Shown here: positions 17,958-26,778 of the stretch, one piece after another
Layout of the letters: every line of letters starts with the position of its first letter
Position numbering within the stretch: position 1 is the stretch's first letter
DNA from: Paraburkholderia acidipaludis NBRC 101816
GTDB taxonomy: Bacteria; Pseudomonadota; Gammaproteobacteria; Burkholderiales; Burkholderiaceae
Direction: 5' to 3'
Length of the DNA: 64,000 bases
Assembly (NCBI RefSeq): GCF_000684975.1
Contig: NZ_BAXZ01000021.1
Coordinates: forward strand, 1 to 64,000
Program-made: the position numbers and the translations under genes
The notes under the pieces: generated by a model
What the model saw: the letters and a program-made list of their open reading frames with translations, nothing else
Database searches by the model: none
Told to the model about the DNA's origin: nothing

Positions 17958-18719
17958 ATGGCGGGGGTTGAAGTGGTGTTACCGATCTTGTTGGGGGGCG
18001 CGGCCGGGGCCGCGCTCGTGGCGTTTGCCGCCGCGGCGATGCACGCGCGGCAGCGCGCGTTCTGGCGCCGCGCGTCCGAAACGCAGCTCGCCGCGCATGG
18101 CGCGGCGCTCGCGCAGGCCGAGGAACTCGCGGACGAACGCGTGGCCGCCGTTATGCAGGAAACCGAAGCGCTGCACACGCAGATCGACACGCTGCGCGCC
18201 GAACTGGCCCAGCGCAAGTCGCTCGCGGACGCGCTGGAGGCCGCGCTCGGCGAAGAGCGCGCGCGCAGCGAGGACGCCCTGCAACGTGCCTCGCGCATCG
18301 CGGGCGAGGCCGCGCGCCTGCGGCTCATGTCCGCCACCTTCGAGCGCTGGCACGAACAGATGATCTCGCTGATGGCGCAGAACCACGACATGCACCAGAA
18401 GAACCAGGAGCTCTCGTCGATCGTGAGCCACGTGCTGATCGTTTCGCTCAACGCATCGATCGAAGCGGCGCGCGCGGGCGCGGCCGGGCGCGGCTTCTCG
18501 ATCGTGGCGGGCGAGGTGCGCGCGCTCGCCACGCGCTCGCAGGATCTTTCGAAGAGCTACCGTGACAGCCTGAACCGCAACGACCTCATCACGGCGGCCA
18601 CGTTCCAGGACATTCAGGCCGGCGGCAAGATGATCGCGGCTTCGCTCGCGAGCGTGGAATCGCTGTCGAACCAGCTGCAGGCGCATCTGGAGGAAACGCG
18701 GACCGAGGCACACGCATGA
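17958..18719 (+). CDS. Short membrane-anchored MCP-signalling-domain protein
   Basis: The 253-residue protein starts 3 nt after the kinase stop. It has one N-terminal membrane helix (LPILLGGAAGAALVAFAAAAM), a long Ala/Glu-rich coiled coil (about 30-130) and a chemoreceptor-type hairpin (VSLNASIEAARAGAAGRGFSIVAGEVRALATRS, about residues 160-192), the region that binds CheA/CheW in receptors. There is no periplasmic sensor or HAMP domain. It ends with an ATGA overlap with the next gene. It may be a scaffold that holds or tunes the neighbouring kinase. The alternative is an orphan soluble-type receptor. Confidence 0.8.
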   Translation: MAGVEVVLPILLGGAAGAALVAFAAAAMHARQRAFWRRASETQLAAHGAALAQAEELADERVAAVMQETEALHTQIDTLRAELAQRKSLADALEAALGEERARSEDALQRASRIAGEAARLRLMSATFERWHEQMISLMAQNHDMHQKNQELSSIVSHVLIVSLNASIEAARAGAAGRGFSIVAGEVRALATRSQDLSKSYRDSLNRNDLITAATFQDIQAGGKMIAASLASVESLSNQLQAHLEETRTEAHA

Positions 18720-19246
18720 TCGGCGCGCAGGCAAAGGACAGCATCGAGCGCATCTTCTTTTCGGCGGTGCGCACGCGTCTCGTGACGGACGCGCAGCACC
18801 ACTGCGAGATCAGCCCGCGCCCGGCGGAAGCCGCGCAGGGCGCGCAGGTCGTGGTGCTCACGATTTCCTCGATGCAGTTCCGCCTGCTGCTGCTCCTGCA
18901 CTTCGAAGACGACGAAGCGACGCGCCGCTACTACATGGGCGACACGCAGGGCTCGCTCACCGAGTCCTTCATGGAATTCGGCAACCTGTGCTGCGGCGCG
19001 ATGAACCAGCAGCTCGTCGAGCATTTCCCGGACCTCGGCATGTCCACGCCGTATGCGCTCAGCAGCGCCTGCCTGCCGTACCTGCGCGAGCTGAAGCCGG
19101 ACTACGTTTCCACCTACGCGCTCACGCTCGACGGCAGCGTGCGGCTTGGCGCGACGCTGTGCGTCTGCTCGCAGACGTCGCTTGATTTCGTCGCCGCGCA
19201 GACGGAAACGGCGAACGAGGGAGCGGGCGAGCTGGAACTGTTTTAA
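18716..19246 (+). CDS. CheX/CheC-like chemotaxis phosphatase-type protein
   Basis: The ATG at 18716 overlaps the preceding stop by 4 nt. The 176-residue protein has FMEFGNLCCGAMNQQL in mid-sequence followed about 20 residues later by STPYALSS. The E-x2-N pair followed by a distant Pro is the active-site pattern of CheC/CheX/FliY phosphatases that dephosphorylate CheY-P; the residue four before the Glu is Glu instead of the usual Asp/Ser. Its place between a kinase and a CheY supports a signal-termination role. The assignment rests on this motif and the operon, since overall similarity could not be tested. Confidence 0.62.
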   Translation: MIGAQAKDSIERIFFSAVRTRLVTDAQHHCEISPRPAEAAQGAQVVVLTISSMQFRLLLLLHFEDDEATRRYYMGDTQGSLTESFMEFGNLCCGAMNQQLVEHFPDLGMSTPYALSSACLPYLRELKPDYVSTYALTLDGSVRLGATLCVCSQTSLDFVAAQTETANEGAGELELF

Positions 19247-19284
19247 CGAAGGAAGCGCCGCACGCGGCGCAAGGAAATATCGAC

Positions 19285-19650
19285 ATGGCAAAGATTCTGG
19301 TGGTGGACGATTCGAGCACGGTGCGCGACGAAGTGGCGGGCTTTCTGCGCAAGAACGGCCTCGAGGTGGACACGGCGGTGGACGGCAAGGACGGTCTCGC
19401 GAAGCTGCGCGCGAATCCCGGCGTGAAGCTCGTGGTGAGCGACGTGAACATGCCCAACATGGACGGCCTCACGATGGTCGAGAAGATTCGCAGCGAGCTC
19501 GCGAACACGGCCGTCAACGTGGTGATGCTGACGACGGAAAGCAGCCCGGCCATGAAGGAGCGCGGCAAGGCGGCCGGCGTGCGCGGCTGGATCGTCAAGC
19601 CGTTCAAGGGCGATGCCGTGCTGGAGACGTTTCGCAAGCTGGCGGGTTAA
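19285..19650 (+). CDS. CheY-like single-domain response regulator
   Basis: The 121-residue receiver has all key residues: D8/D9 (VVDDSST), phospho-acceptor D53 (VVSDVNMPNMDG), T83 (MLTTESS) and the Lys of IVKPFKG. No output domain is attached. It ends the operon of the membrane kinase at 15600, 38 nt after the CheX-like gene, with AAGGAAATATCGAC before the start. It would act by protein contact, as CheY does at the flagellar motor, or as a phosphate sink. Confidence 0.92.
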   Translation: MAKILVVDDSSTVRDEVAGFLRKNGLEVDTAVDGKDGLAKLRANPGVKLVVSDVNMPNMDGLTMVEKIRSELANTAVNVVMLTTESSPAMKERGKAAGVRGWIVKPFKGDAVLETFRKLAG

Positions 19651-19697
19651 AGCCGGCCTGAATCTCTTCGAACGCGCGTGAGCCGCGGCGCGCGCGT

Positions 19698-22037
19698 TCA
19701 GGCCGCCGCGGCCTCCGCGCGCACGCCCGGCATCGCGCCCGCTTTCGCCGGGCTCAACAGCACGGGAATCGACTTCGACGTGGGCGTGCCGGCGCCGTCC
19801 GCGACGGAAGAGAGCGGCACGAGCGGATTCGTCTCGGGGTAGTAGGCGCCGAGGCAGCCGCGCGGAATGTCGTACTCCACGAGCAGAAAGTCTTCCACGT
19901 GCCGCTCCACGCCGTCGTCCCAGACACTCGTGATGTCCACGTGCTGGCCCGGCGCGAAGCCGAGCATCGCGAGATCCTCGCGGTTCGCGAACAGCACGCG
20001 GCGCAGGCCGTACACGCCGCGATAGCGGTCGTCGAGGCCGTAGATCGTTGTGTTGTACTGATCGTGCGAGCGCGTCGTCATCAGCGTGAGAAGCCGCTCG
20101 CCGTGCAAGGCGCGCGCGCGGTGCAGGGGCGTGTCGAGCGCGACGGGATGCACGACGAACTGCGCCTTGCCGCTGGGCGTCTTCCATACGCGATCGCGCG
20201 AGGCCACGCCCAGGTGAAAGCCGCCCGGCTTCTTGAGGCGCTCGTTGTAGTTCTCGAAGCCGTCGAACACCTTCTCGATACCGTCGCGAATCTTCGCGTA
20301 GTCGCTCGCCAGATCGAGCCAGCTCACTTTGCCGCTGCCGAGCGTGGCGTGCGCCATGCGCGCGACGATGGCGATCTCCGAAAGCAGGTTCGGCGAAGCC
20401 GGACGGTTCATGCCGTAGGAGATGTGGACCATGCTCATCGAGTCCTCCACGCTCACGCCTTGCGGCACGCTGTTCTGCAGGTCGATCTCGGTGCGGCCGA
20501 GCGTGGGCAGGATCAGCGCGTCGCGGCCGTGCACCAGGTGGCTGCGGTTGAGCTTCGTGGTGATGTGCACGGTGAGATCGCAGGCCCGCATCGCTTCCCA
20601 TGTGCGCGGCGTGTCGGGCGTCGCGATCGAAAAGTTGCCGCCCAGGCCGATGAACACCTTCACCTTGCCTTCGAGCATGGCGTGGATCGTTTCCACCACG
20701 TCGTAGCCGTGTTCGCGCGGTGGCTCGAAATCGTAGGCCTCGCCCAGGCGGTCGAGGAACGCCTGGGTCGGCTTTTCCTCGATGCCCACCGTGCGGTCGC
20801 CCTGCACGTTCGAATGGCCGCGCACGGGGCACAGGCCCGCGCCGCGCCGGCCGATGTTCCCGCGCATCATCATGAGGTTCGAGAGCAGCTGGATGGTCGG
20901 CACCGAATTCTTGTGCTGCGTGAGGCCCATGCCCCACGTCGAGATCACGGCGCGCCCCTTCGCGTAGATGTCCGCGAGCTTCAGCACCTCTTCGAGCGGC
21001 ACGCCGGCTTCGGCGACGAGGGTGTCCCACGACTCGGCGCGCAGATCCTCGGCGAAGGCGGCGAAGCCCACGGTATGCTGCGCGATGAAGTCGATGTCGA
21101 GCACGCGTTCGCCGCCGGCCGCGAGCGCCGCGTCGTCGAGTTCGATCACGCGCTTGGCCACGCCCTTGATGAGCGCGAAATCGCCGCCGACGCGCGGCCG
21201 GATGAACACCGAACTGATCTTCACGCCGGAGGGCGAGAGCATGTCGAACGTATGCTGCGGGCTCGCAAAGCGTTCGAGGCCGCGCTCCTTGAGCGGATTG
21301 ATCGAGACGATGGTGGCGCCGCGCTTTGCGCACTCGCGCAGCTCGCCCAGCATGCGCGGATGGTTGGTGGCGGGATTCTGGCCGAAGATGAGAAGCGTGT
21401 CGGCGTGCTCGAAGTCGTCGAGCGTGACCGTGCCCTTGCCGATGCCCACCGTGCCCGGCAGCCCCCGGCTCGTGGCCTCGTGGCACATGTTCGAGCAGTC
21501 GGGGAAGTTGTTCGTGCCGTACAGGCGCACGAAGAGCTGGTAGAGGAACGCCGCTTCGTTGCTCGCGCGGCCCGAGGTGTAGAACGCGGCGCGGTTCGGG
21601 TCGTCCAGTGCCTTGAGATGCTTCGCGACGAGCTTGAACGCGTCGTCCCAGCCGATGGGCACGTAGCGGTCGCGCGCGGCGTCGTAGACGAGCGGGTCGG
21701 TCAGGCGCCCATGCTGCTCCAGCTCGTAGTCGGACTGGGCCATCAGTTCGCTGACCGTGTGGGCCTCGAAGAACGCGGGCGTCACGCGCTTGCCCGTTGC
21801 TTCGGCGGCCACGGCCTTCACGCCGTTCTCGCAGAACTCGAAGGTGGACGCGTGCTCGCGGTCGGGCCACGCGCAGCCGGGGCAGTCGAAGCCGTCCGGC
21901 TGGTTCTGCTTGAGCAGCATGCGGAAGTCGCCGCCCGGCACCCTTTCCTTGACGAGGTTGATCGCAACCTGCTTCAGGGCGCCCCAGCCGGCTGCGGGGT
22001 GGTGGTACGGCTCGATGCGGGCGGAAGGCTTCTTCAT
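19698..22037 (-). CDS. FdhF/YdeP-family molybdopterin oxidoreductase
   Basis: The 779-residue protein is a full-length member of the YdeP-like group. It has DCPGCAWPD at residues 51-59, the family's iron-sulfur cysteine motif, and SNMCHEATSRGLPG, where Cys185-His186 corresponds to the Sec/Cys-His metal ligand of formate dehydrogenases. Other cofactor motifs include FGQNPATNHPRM and GHSNVQGDRTVGI. The C terminus has the molybdopterin-binding barrel (TTRSHDQYNTTIYGLDDRYRGV). Cys replaces Sec, so no recoding is needed. Family members are linked to formate or acid-stress reactions, but substrate is unproven; E. coli YdeP contributes to acid resistance. It is divergent from a MocR regulator. Confidence 0.88.
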   Translation of the reverse strand: MKKPSARIEPYHHPAAGWGALKQVAINLVKERVPGGDFRMLLKQNQPDGFDCPGCAWPDREHASTFEFCENGVKAVAAEATGKRVTPAFFEAHTVSELMAQSDYELEQHGRLTDPLVYDAARDRYVPIGWDDAFKLVAKHLKALDDPNRAAFYTSGRASNEAAFLYQLFVRLYGTNNFPDCSNMCHEATSRGLPGTVGIGKGTVTLDDFEHADTLLIFGQNPATNHPRMLGELRECAKRGATIVSINPLKERGLERFASPQHTFDMLSPSGVKISSVFIRPRVGGDFALIKGVAKRVIELDDAALAAGGERVLDIDFIAQHTVGFAAFAEDLRAESWDTLVAEAGVPLEEVLKLADIYAKGRAVISTWGMGLTQHKNSVPTIQLLSNLMMMRGNIGRRGAGLCPVRGHSNVQGDRTVGIEEKPTQAFLDRLGEAYDFEPPREHGYDVVETIHAMLEGKVKVFIGLGGNFSIATPDTPRTWEAMRACDLTVHITTKLNRSHLVHGRDALILPTLGRTEIDLQNSVPQGVSVEDSMSMVHISYGMNRPASPNLLSEIAIVARMAHATLGSGKVSWLDLASDYAKIRDGIEKVFDGFENYNERLKKPGGFHLGVASRDRVWKTPSGKAQFVVHPVALDTPLHRARALHGERLLTLMTTRSHDQYNTTIYGLDDRYRGVYGLRRVLFANREDLAMLGFAPGQHVDITSVWDDGVERHVEDFLLVEYDIPRGCLGAYYPETNPLVPLSSVADGAGTPTSKSIPVLLSPAKAGAMPGVRAEAAAA

Positions 22038-22220
22038 GATGCGTGGTGTTCGAGGTCAGGGCGCGAAGCCCGATGAGACGAAGCCTACTGTGTTCCTGCG
22101 CGGCCGGAGGTCACAGAAAAATGGAAAGTCGAGGGATACAGTTGCGGCGATTTGTCATAGACTGCGGGGATCGCCCCCGAAACTTGCCCCACCGCCGCTC
22201 CACTGCTGCATACGCCGCCC

Positions 22221-23669
22221 ATGACTCGCTACGAACGCCTTGCCGACGATATCGAAGCCGCGGTGCGCCGCGGCGTGTTCGGCGCGGGCGAGCGCATTCT
22301 TTCGGTGCGGCGCGCAAGCGAGCAGCACGGCGTGAGCATCAAGACGGTGCTGCACGCCTACGCCTTGCTGGAGAGCCGGGGGGTGATCGAGTCGCGGCCG
22401 CAGTCGGGCTATTTCGTGCGGGAGTCCTGGCGCGCGCATGGCACGGCGGCGCGCGACGGCGCCGCCGGGAAGCCCAAGGCGCGCCGCGCGGGCGCGCCGA
22501 AGGCGCCCGCGGCCGCCCCTGTGGACGTGAGCCGCCTCGTGCTCTCCACGCTGCGCAGCATCGGCGCGCAGGACGCCGTGCCGCTCGGCTCGCCGTATCC
22601 CGACCCGGCGCTGTACCCATGGCGCCGCATCAACCAGTATGCGAACGCCATCGCACGCCGCCATGCGAGCTGGAACCTGATCGACGACCTGCCGCCCGGC
22701 AATCCCGAACTGATCCGCCAGATCGCCCGCCGTTACGCGGAAAACGGCACGCCGGTCGACCCCGAGGAGATCGTCGTCACGGTGGGCGCGACCGAGGCCA
22801 TCAATCTGAGCCTGCAGGCGGTGGCGAAGCCCGGCGACACGGTGGCCGTCGAATCGCCGACCTACTACGCGATGCTGCACGCCATCGAGCGGCTAGGTAT
22901 GCGCGCGATCGAAGTGAGCACGCACCCGGAGACCGGCCTCGACCTCGACGCGCTCGAACGCGTGCTCAGGCGCCAGAAGGTGGCGGCCTGCATGGTGATG
23001 CCGAATTTCCAGAACCCGCTGGGCTTTCGCATGCCCGACGAGCGCAAGGCGCGGCTCGTGGCGCTGGCCGAGGCGCACGACATGCCGCTCATCGAAAACG
23101 ACGTCTATCAAGAGCTTTATTTCGGGCCGACGCGGCCCACGCCGCTCAAGCATTTCGACGCGAGCGGAATCGTGCTGCACTGCGCCTCGTTTTCGAAAAG
23201 TCTTTCGGCCTCCTACCGCATCGGCTGGGCGATGCCGGGCCGCTATCGCGCCCAGGTCGAAAAGCTCAAGTTCCTGAATACGCTGACCACGCCTTCGGTG
23301 CCGCAGGTCGCGCTCGCCGACTATCTGCGCCACGACGGCTACGACCGCCATCTGCGCCGCCTGCGCCGCTTCTACCGGCAACAGGCGCGGCTCATGCGCG
23401 CGATGGTGCAGCGCTTCTTTCCCGCCGGCACGCGCACCTCCGACCCGCAGGGCGGCTACGTGCTGTGGGTGGAGCTGCCGGCGAGCGTGGACTCGATGCG
23501 GCTCTACCAGGCGGCGCTCGCGCGCGGCATCACGATCGGGCCGGGCTACATGTTCTCGATGCGCGACGACTTTCACCATTACATCCGGCTGAACTACAGC
23601 TATCCCTGGACGGCGCAGACCGAAGCGGCGCTGAAGACGCTCGGCGAACTGATTGCTCAGATGACCTGA
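22221..23669 (+). CDS. MocR-type GntR/aminotransferase-like transcriptional regulator
   Basis: The 482-residue protein has an N-terminal GntR winged helix (RYERLADDIEAAVRRGVFGAGERILSVR start, then SIKTVLHAYALLESRGVI), an Ala/Lys-rich linker (about 75-100) and a fold-type I aminotransferase domain with the PLP lysine in SFSKSLSASYRIGW and NFQNPLG/ENDVYQELYF cofactor contacts. MocR proteins use pyridoxal-phosphate or its adducts as a signal rather than for catalysis. It is divergently placed from the molybdopterin oxidoreductase (183-bp gap) and may regulate it. A small winged-helix gene follows 11 nt downstream. Confidence 0.9.
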   Translation: MTRYERLADDIEAAVRRGVFGAGERILSVRRASEQHGVSIKTVLHAYALLESRGVIESRPQSGYFVRESWRAHGTAARDGAAGKPKARRAGAPKAPAAAPVDVSRLVLSTLRSIGAQDAVPLGSPYPDPALYPWRRINQYANAIARRHASWNLIDDLPPGNPELIRQIARRYAENGTPVDPEEIVVTVGATEAINLSLQAVAKPGDTVAVESPTYYAMLHAIERLGMRAIEVSTHPETGLDLDALERVLRRQKVAACMVMPNFQNPLGFRMPDERKARLVALAEAHDMPLIENDVYQELYFGPTRPTPLKHFDASGIVLHCASFSKSLSASYRIGWAMPGRYRAQVEKLKFLNTLTTPSVPQVALADYLRHDGYDRHLRRLRRFYRQQARLMRAMVQRFFPAGTRTSDPQGGYVLWVELPASVDSMRLYQAALARGITIGPGYMFSMRDDFHHYIRLNYSYPWTAQTEAALKTLGELIAQMT

Positions 23670-23680
23670 GGAAAGAGACG

Positions 23681-23992
23681 ATGAACGCAGAAAAGAATGG
23701 AGCAGGCGACGAAGACGAGGGCATCGACCCGGCGCTCGTGGCCGTGCTCGAACAGCTCTGGCGCGCCGAGCGCGAGACGCCGGGGCGCGCGTGGTCGCTC
23801 GCGAAGCTCTCGAAGCAGGCCGCCGTGCCGATGAGCGGACTGCGCAGACATTTGACGGCGCTGGTGGACAGCGGCCTCGTGGTGATGACGCTCGCGGAAG
23901 ACGGCACGGGCACCGCGAGCCTTTCCGCGGACGGCCGGGCGTTTTGCGCCGAGGTGTTCGGCGAGGGCGCGCCTGGCGCAGACGAGGCCTGA
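23681..23992 (+). CDS. Small winged-helix DNA-binding protein
   Basis: This 103-residue gene starts at ATG 23681 behind GAGGAAAGAG, 11 nt after the MocR gene. It is easy to miss because its frame is open far upstream. After an acidic N terminus, residues 18-85 form a winged helix: ALVAVLEQLWRAER, WSLAKLSKQAAVPMSGLRRHLTALVDSGLV, and a short wing ending in LSADGRAFCAEVF. It resembles ArsR/MarR-like regulators without metal-binding cysteines. It may act with the MocR protein or on the oxidoreductase; nothing more is visible. Confidence 0.75.
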   Translation: MNAEKNGAGDEDEGIDPALVAVLEQLWRAERETPGRAWSLAKLSKQAAVPMSGLRRHLTALVDSGLVVMTLAEDGTGTASLSADGRAFCAEVFGEGAPGADEA

Positions 23993-24097
23993 CACGGCCG
24001 GCCTCGGGCAAACAATTGCGGCTGGCGCTAAGCTGGCAGCCATCGGTTCCCCACCGGCTCCCATTGACAGACTGACAAAGACGGGCAACAACGTCCC

Positions 24098-25039
24098 ATG
24101 GACTATATCGACAGCCTGCGGATCTTCCGCTCCGTGGTCGAGGCGCGCAGCTTCACGCGCGCCGCGGACATGCACGGGTTCACCACACCGGTCGTTTCGC
24201 GTGCGATTGCGCGGCTCGAAAAGCGCCTCGGCAGCCGGCTCTTTCACCGCACGACGCGCGCCGTTTCGCTCACCGAGACCGCCGAGCGTTTCTACGAAGG
24301 CTGCTGCCGCGTGCTGGACGACCTCGACGCGCTGGAGGCGGGCGCCTCCGAGCAAACGCGCGAGGCGAGCGGCGTGCTGCGGCTCGTCGCGCACACCACG
24401 GCCACGGTGAGCCGGCTCGTGCCGCTCATCGCCAGCTTCAAGCGCGCGCACCCCCAGGTCACGCTCGACGTGATCCTCACGGAGCGCCCCGTCGATCTCG
24501 TGGCGGACGGCTTCGACATCGGCCTCGTGCTGCCCTTCATGCTCAACAGCGACTCGACGGTGACGCGCCTGCTCGAACGCATTCCGCTCGCGCTCGTGGC
24601 GACGCCGGCCTACCTGGCGCTGAATTCGTCGCCCACGCATCCTTCCGAGCTCGCGCACCATACCTTTTTGACGATGCCGCCTTCGCTGCGCAAGCCGGAG
24701 CTCTCGTTCCGTCGCGGCGACGAAGAGGTGACCGTGCCGCTGCGCTACGAGGTGGCTTCGAACAACCCCGAATTCAACCGCGCGATGGCGCTGGAGGGCT
24801 TCGGCATCGGCATCCTGCCGGTGGGGCTCGTGCGCGCCGAACTGGCGGCGGGCCGGCTCGTCTCCTTGCTCGACGACTACGAGATCAGCAACGCGGCGAT
24901 CGAGATCCGGCTTGCGTACAGCACGCGCACGCTGCTGCCCGCCAAGGTGCGCGCGTTCATCGACCATGCCGCTGCGTTCTACGAGGGCATGGAGCCGTCG
25001 GCGCAGGAGGTGGCGCCCATGCTTTCGAAAGCGAAATGA
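24098..25039 (+). CDS. LysR-family transcriptional regulator
   Basis: The 313-residue protein has a LysR N-terminal helix-turn-helix (DSLRIFRSVVEARSFTRAADMHGFTTPVVSRAIARLEKRLGSRLFHRTTRAVSLT in order) and a periplasmic-binding-fold effector domain. It belongs by feel to the CrgA-like subgroup (DYIDSLRIFRSVVEA opening). The adjacent downstream genes are the MarR-efflux operon on the same strand, 90 bp away, with their own operator; a regulatory link is not evident. Confidence 0.88.
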   Translation: MDYIDSLRIFRSVVEARSFTRAADMHGFTTPVVSRAIARLEKRLGSRLFHRTTRAVSLTETAERFYEGCCRVLDDLDALEAGASEQTREASGVLRLVAHTTATVSRLVPLIASFKRAHPQVTLDVILTERPVDLVADGFDIGLVLPFMLNSDSTVTRLLERIPLALVATPAYLALNSSPTHPSELAHHTFLTMPPSLRKPELSFRRGDEEVTVPLRYEVASNNPEFNRAMALEGFGIGILPVGLVRAELAAGRLVSLLDDYEISNAAIEIRLAYSTRTLLPAKVRAFIDHAAAFYEGMEPSAQEVAPMLSKAK

Positions 25040-25122
25040 AGGAGTGACGCCTATTATTGCCGGCGCGTTCACAATGTGATGCCGGTCCTGGGGCTTGTAC
25101 CGGGACCGGCTGGCCGCTAATC

Positions 25123-25136
25123 TGTGCATATGCACA
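25123..25136. promoter_or_regulatory. Perfect palindromic operator overlapping the marR start
   Basis: TGTGCATATGCACA is a perfect 14-bp palindrome that covers the ATG (25130) of the MarR-type gene. Closely related sites lie before emrA (25634-25647) and before the thiolase gene next to a second MarR (31654-31667). MarR proteins typically bind such short palindromes and repress themselves, so autoregulation is likely. Confidence 0.7.
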
Positions 25137-25558
25137 GTAACCCGACACTTCGGCTTCCCGAACATGACGATTGCTTCGCCGTTCGCCAGGCCGCCCGTCA
25201 TTTGTCGCAGCTCTACGAGCGGCATCTTTCGGCGGCCGGGCTCACGCCGACGCAGTTCAGCATACTCGGCGCGCTCGAACACCGGTCGAGCCTGACGATG
25301 GCGGAATTGGGCCGGGCCCTGGTGATGGAGCGCACGACGCTCGTGCGCGCGCTGCGGCCATTGTTGCGCAACGGCCTCGTGGCCGACGCCGCCGGCACAC
25401 GCCGCCGTCAGCTGGCGTTGACGCCGGCAGGCCGGGAGCGCTTCGGCATTGCGGGCGAGTATTGGCGTTCGGCGCAGGACGAGTTCGAGCGCCGCTTCGG
25501 CCCGCAACGGGCGGCATGGCTGCGGCGCGAGCTGTTTCGCGTCACGCGCGCGGTCTGA
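25130..25558 (+). CDS. MarR-family regulator of the EmrAB-type efflux operon
   Basis: I chose ATG 25130; a GTG six bases earlier is possible. No good ribosome-binding site is visible, and the start lies inside the palindrome, so the message could be nearly leaderless. The 142-residue protein has a standard MarR winged helix (HLSAAGLTPTQFSILGALEH; LTMAELGRALVMERTTLVRALRPLLRNGLV; wing RRRQLALTPAGRERF). It is clearly similar to the MarR at 32946 (both have CFAxRQAARxxxQLYERHLSxAG). It heads the marR-emrA-emrB-nodT cluster and should repress it until a toxic phenolic or drug-like ligand binds. Confidence 0.85.
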   Translation: MHSNPTLRLPEHDDCFAVRQAARHLSQLYERHLSAAGLTPTQFSILGALEHRSSLTMAELGRALVMERTTLVRALRPLLRNGLVADAAGTRRRQLALTPAGRERFGIAGEYWRSAQDEFERRFGPQRAAWLRRELFRVTRAV

Positions 25559-25633
25559 GGTGGCTTCGGTCGTGCAGCAGTTGGGTTGCCGGTTCGCTTG
25601 AAATCGAATAACGGCGCTTTTTTTGTCTTGATA

Positions 25634-25647
25634 AGTGCATATACACA
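25634..25647. promoter_or_regulatory. Near-palindromic MarR operator upstream of emrA
   Basis: AGTGCATATACACA matches the 25123 palindrome at 12 of 14 positions. It ends 10 nt before the emrA ATG and abuts its AGGTGAG ribosome-binding site. Binding here would block initiation of the efflux-pump message. Confidence 0.6.
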
Positions 25648-25657
25648 GGTGAGCGAC

Positions 25658-26764
25658 ATGTCGAGTCCTTCCACTCCCGTTACAGGTCAGGCCGCGCCGG
25701 CCCCCGGGCGCGCCCGGTCGGCCCGGCCGCCATGGATGGCGCTGGCCGTCGGCGCCGTGGTGCTGGTGCTCGCGCTGGCGGCCGGCTACTGGTTCTTCGT
25801 GCTGCGCTTCGAGCAGACGACCGACGACGCCTACGTCGGCGGCAACGTCACGGTGATGGCGCCGCGCGTGAGCGGCTTCGTGAACGACATCCTCGTGCAG
25901 GACAACCAGTACGTGCACGCGAACCAGGTGCTGATCCGCCTCGACGCGCGCGACTACGACGCGAAGCTCGCGCAGGCCAATGCCGAAGTGGACAGCGCGC
26001 ACGCGGCCGTGGCCGAGCTGCAGGCGCGCCAGACGCTGCAGGAAGCGGTCATCAACCAGCATCAGGCGGAGGTGCGCGCCTCGAACGCGGAACTCACGCG
26101 CAGCGGCGAGGACGAGACGCGCTATCGCGAGCTCGTGAAGGACGACGCGGTGTCGAACCAGCTCGTCGAGCGCGCCGATGCGGACTACGCGAAGGCTCAG
26201 GCAACGGTGGCGAGCAGCGGGGCGGCGGTGCAGGCGGCGCAGCGCGAGCTGGAAGTGCTGGCCGCCCAGCTTGCCGACGCGAAGGCGCGAGTCGCCACGG
26301 CCGAAGCGAACCAGCGGCTCGCGGCGCTGAACGTCGAGTACACGACGATCCGCTCGCCGGTGGACGGCTACATCGGCAACCGCACGGCGCGCGTGGGCTT
26401 GCTCGCGAACGTGGGCGCGCCGCTCCTGACCGTGGTGCCGGCGACCGACCTTTGGGTGGATGCGAACTTCAAGGAAGACCAGTTGAAGAAGATGCGCGCG
26501 GGCGACCGCGCCGACGTCGAGCTCGACGCGGCGACCGGCACGCTGCACGGCTACGTGGAGAGCCTCGCGCCTGCCACGGGCGCGACGTTCAGCGTGCTGC
26601 CGCCCGAGAACGCCACGGGCAACTTCACGAAGATCGTGCAGCGCGTACCGGCGCGCATTCGCCTCGAGGTGCCGAAGGGCATGGAGGGCGTGCTGCGCCC
26701 GGGCCTCTCCGCGACCGTGAAAGTGCATCTGGACGACACCGTGAAGACGGCGTCGGCGCACTGA
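25658..26764 (+). CDS. emrA: EmrA/HlyD-type membrane-fusion protein
   Basis: ATG 25658 follows AGGTGAG; the frame is open from 25586, but that start lies before the operator. The 368 residues have one N-terminal membrane anchor (WMALAVGAVVLVLALAAGYWFFV, about 26-48), then the split lipoyl/coiled-coil/barrel layout of EmrA: TTDDAYVGGNVTVMAPRVSGFV, a long helical hairpin (about 100-215), and IRSPVDGYIGNRTARVGLLANVG. It bridges the DHA2 pump and the outer-membrane channel to export hydrophobic toxins. Pump and channel follow immediately. Confidence 0.92.
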   Translation: MSSPSTPVTGQAAPAPGRARSARPPWMALAVGAVVLVLALAAGYWFFVLRFEQTTDDAYVGGNVTVMAPRVSGFVNDILVQDNQYVHANQVLIRLDARDYDAKLAQANAEVDSAHAAVAELQARQTLQEAVINQHQAEVRASNAELTRSGEDETRYRELVKDDAVSNQLVERADADYAKAQATVASSGAAVQAAQRELEVLAAQLADAKARVATAEANQRLAALNVEYTTIRSPVDGYIGNRTARVGLLANVGAPLLTVVPATDLWVDANFKEDQLKKMRAGDRADVELDAATGTLHGYVESLAPATGATFSVLPPENATGNFTKIVQRVPARIRLEVPKGMEGVLRPGLSATVKVHLDDTVKTASAH

Positions 26765-26778
26765 AAAGGGGGAGCGAC

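Noticed and set aside
21483..21485. Selenocysteine in the FdhF-like enzyme
   Set aside because: The metal-ligand position is an ordinary Cys codon (Cys185); there is no in-frame TGA.
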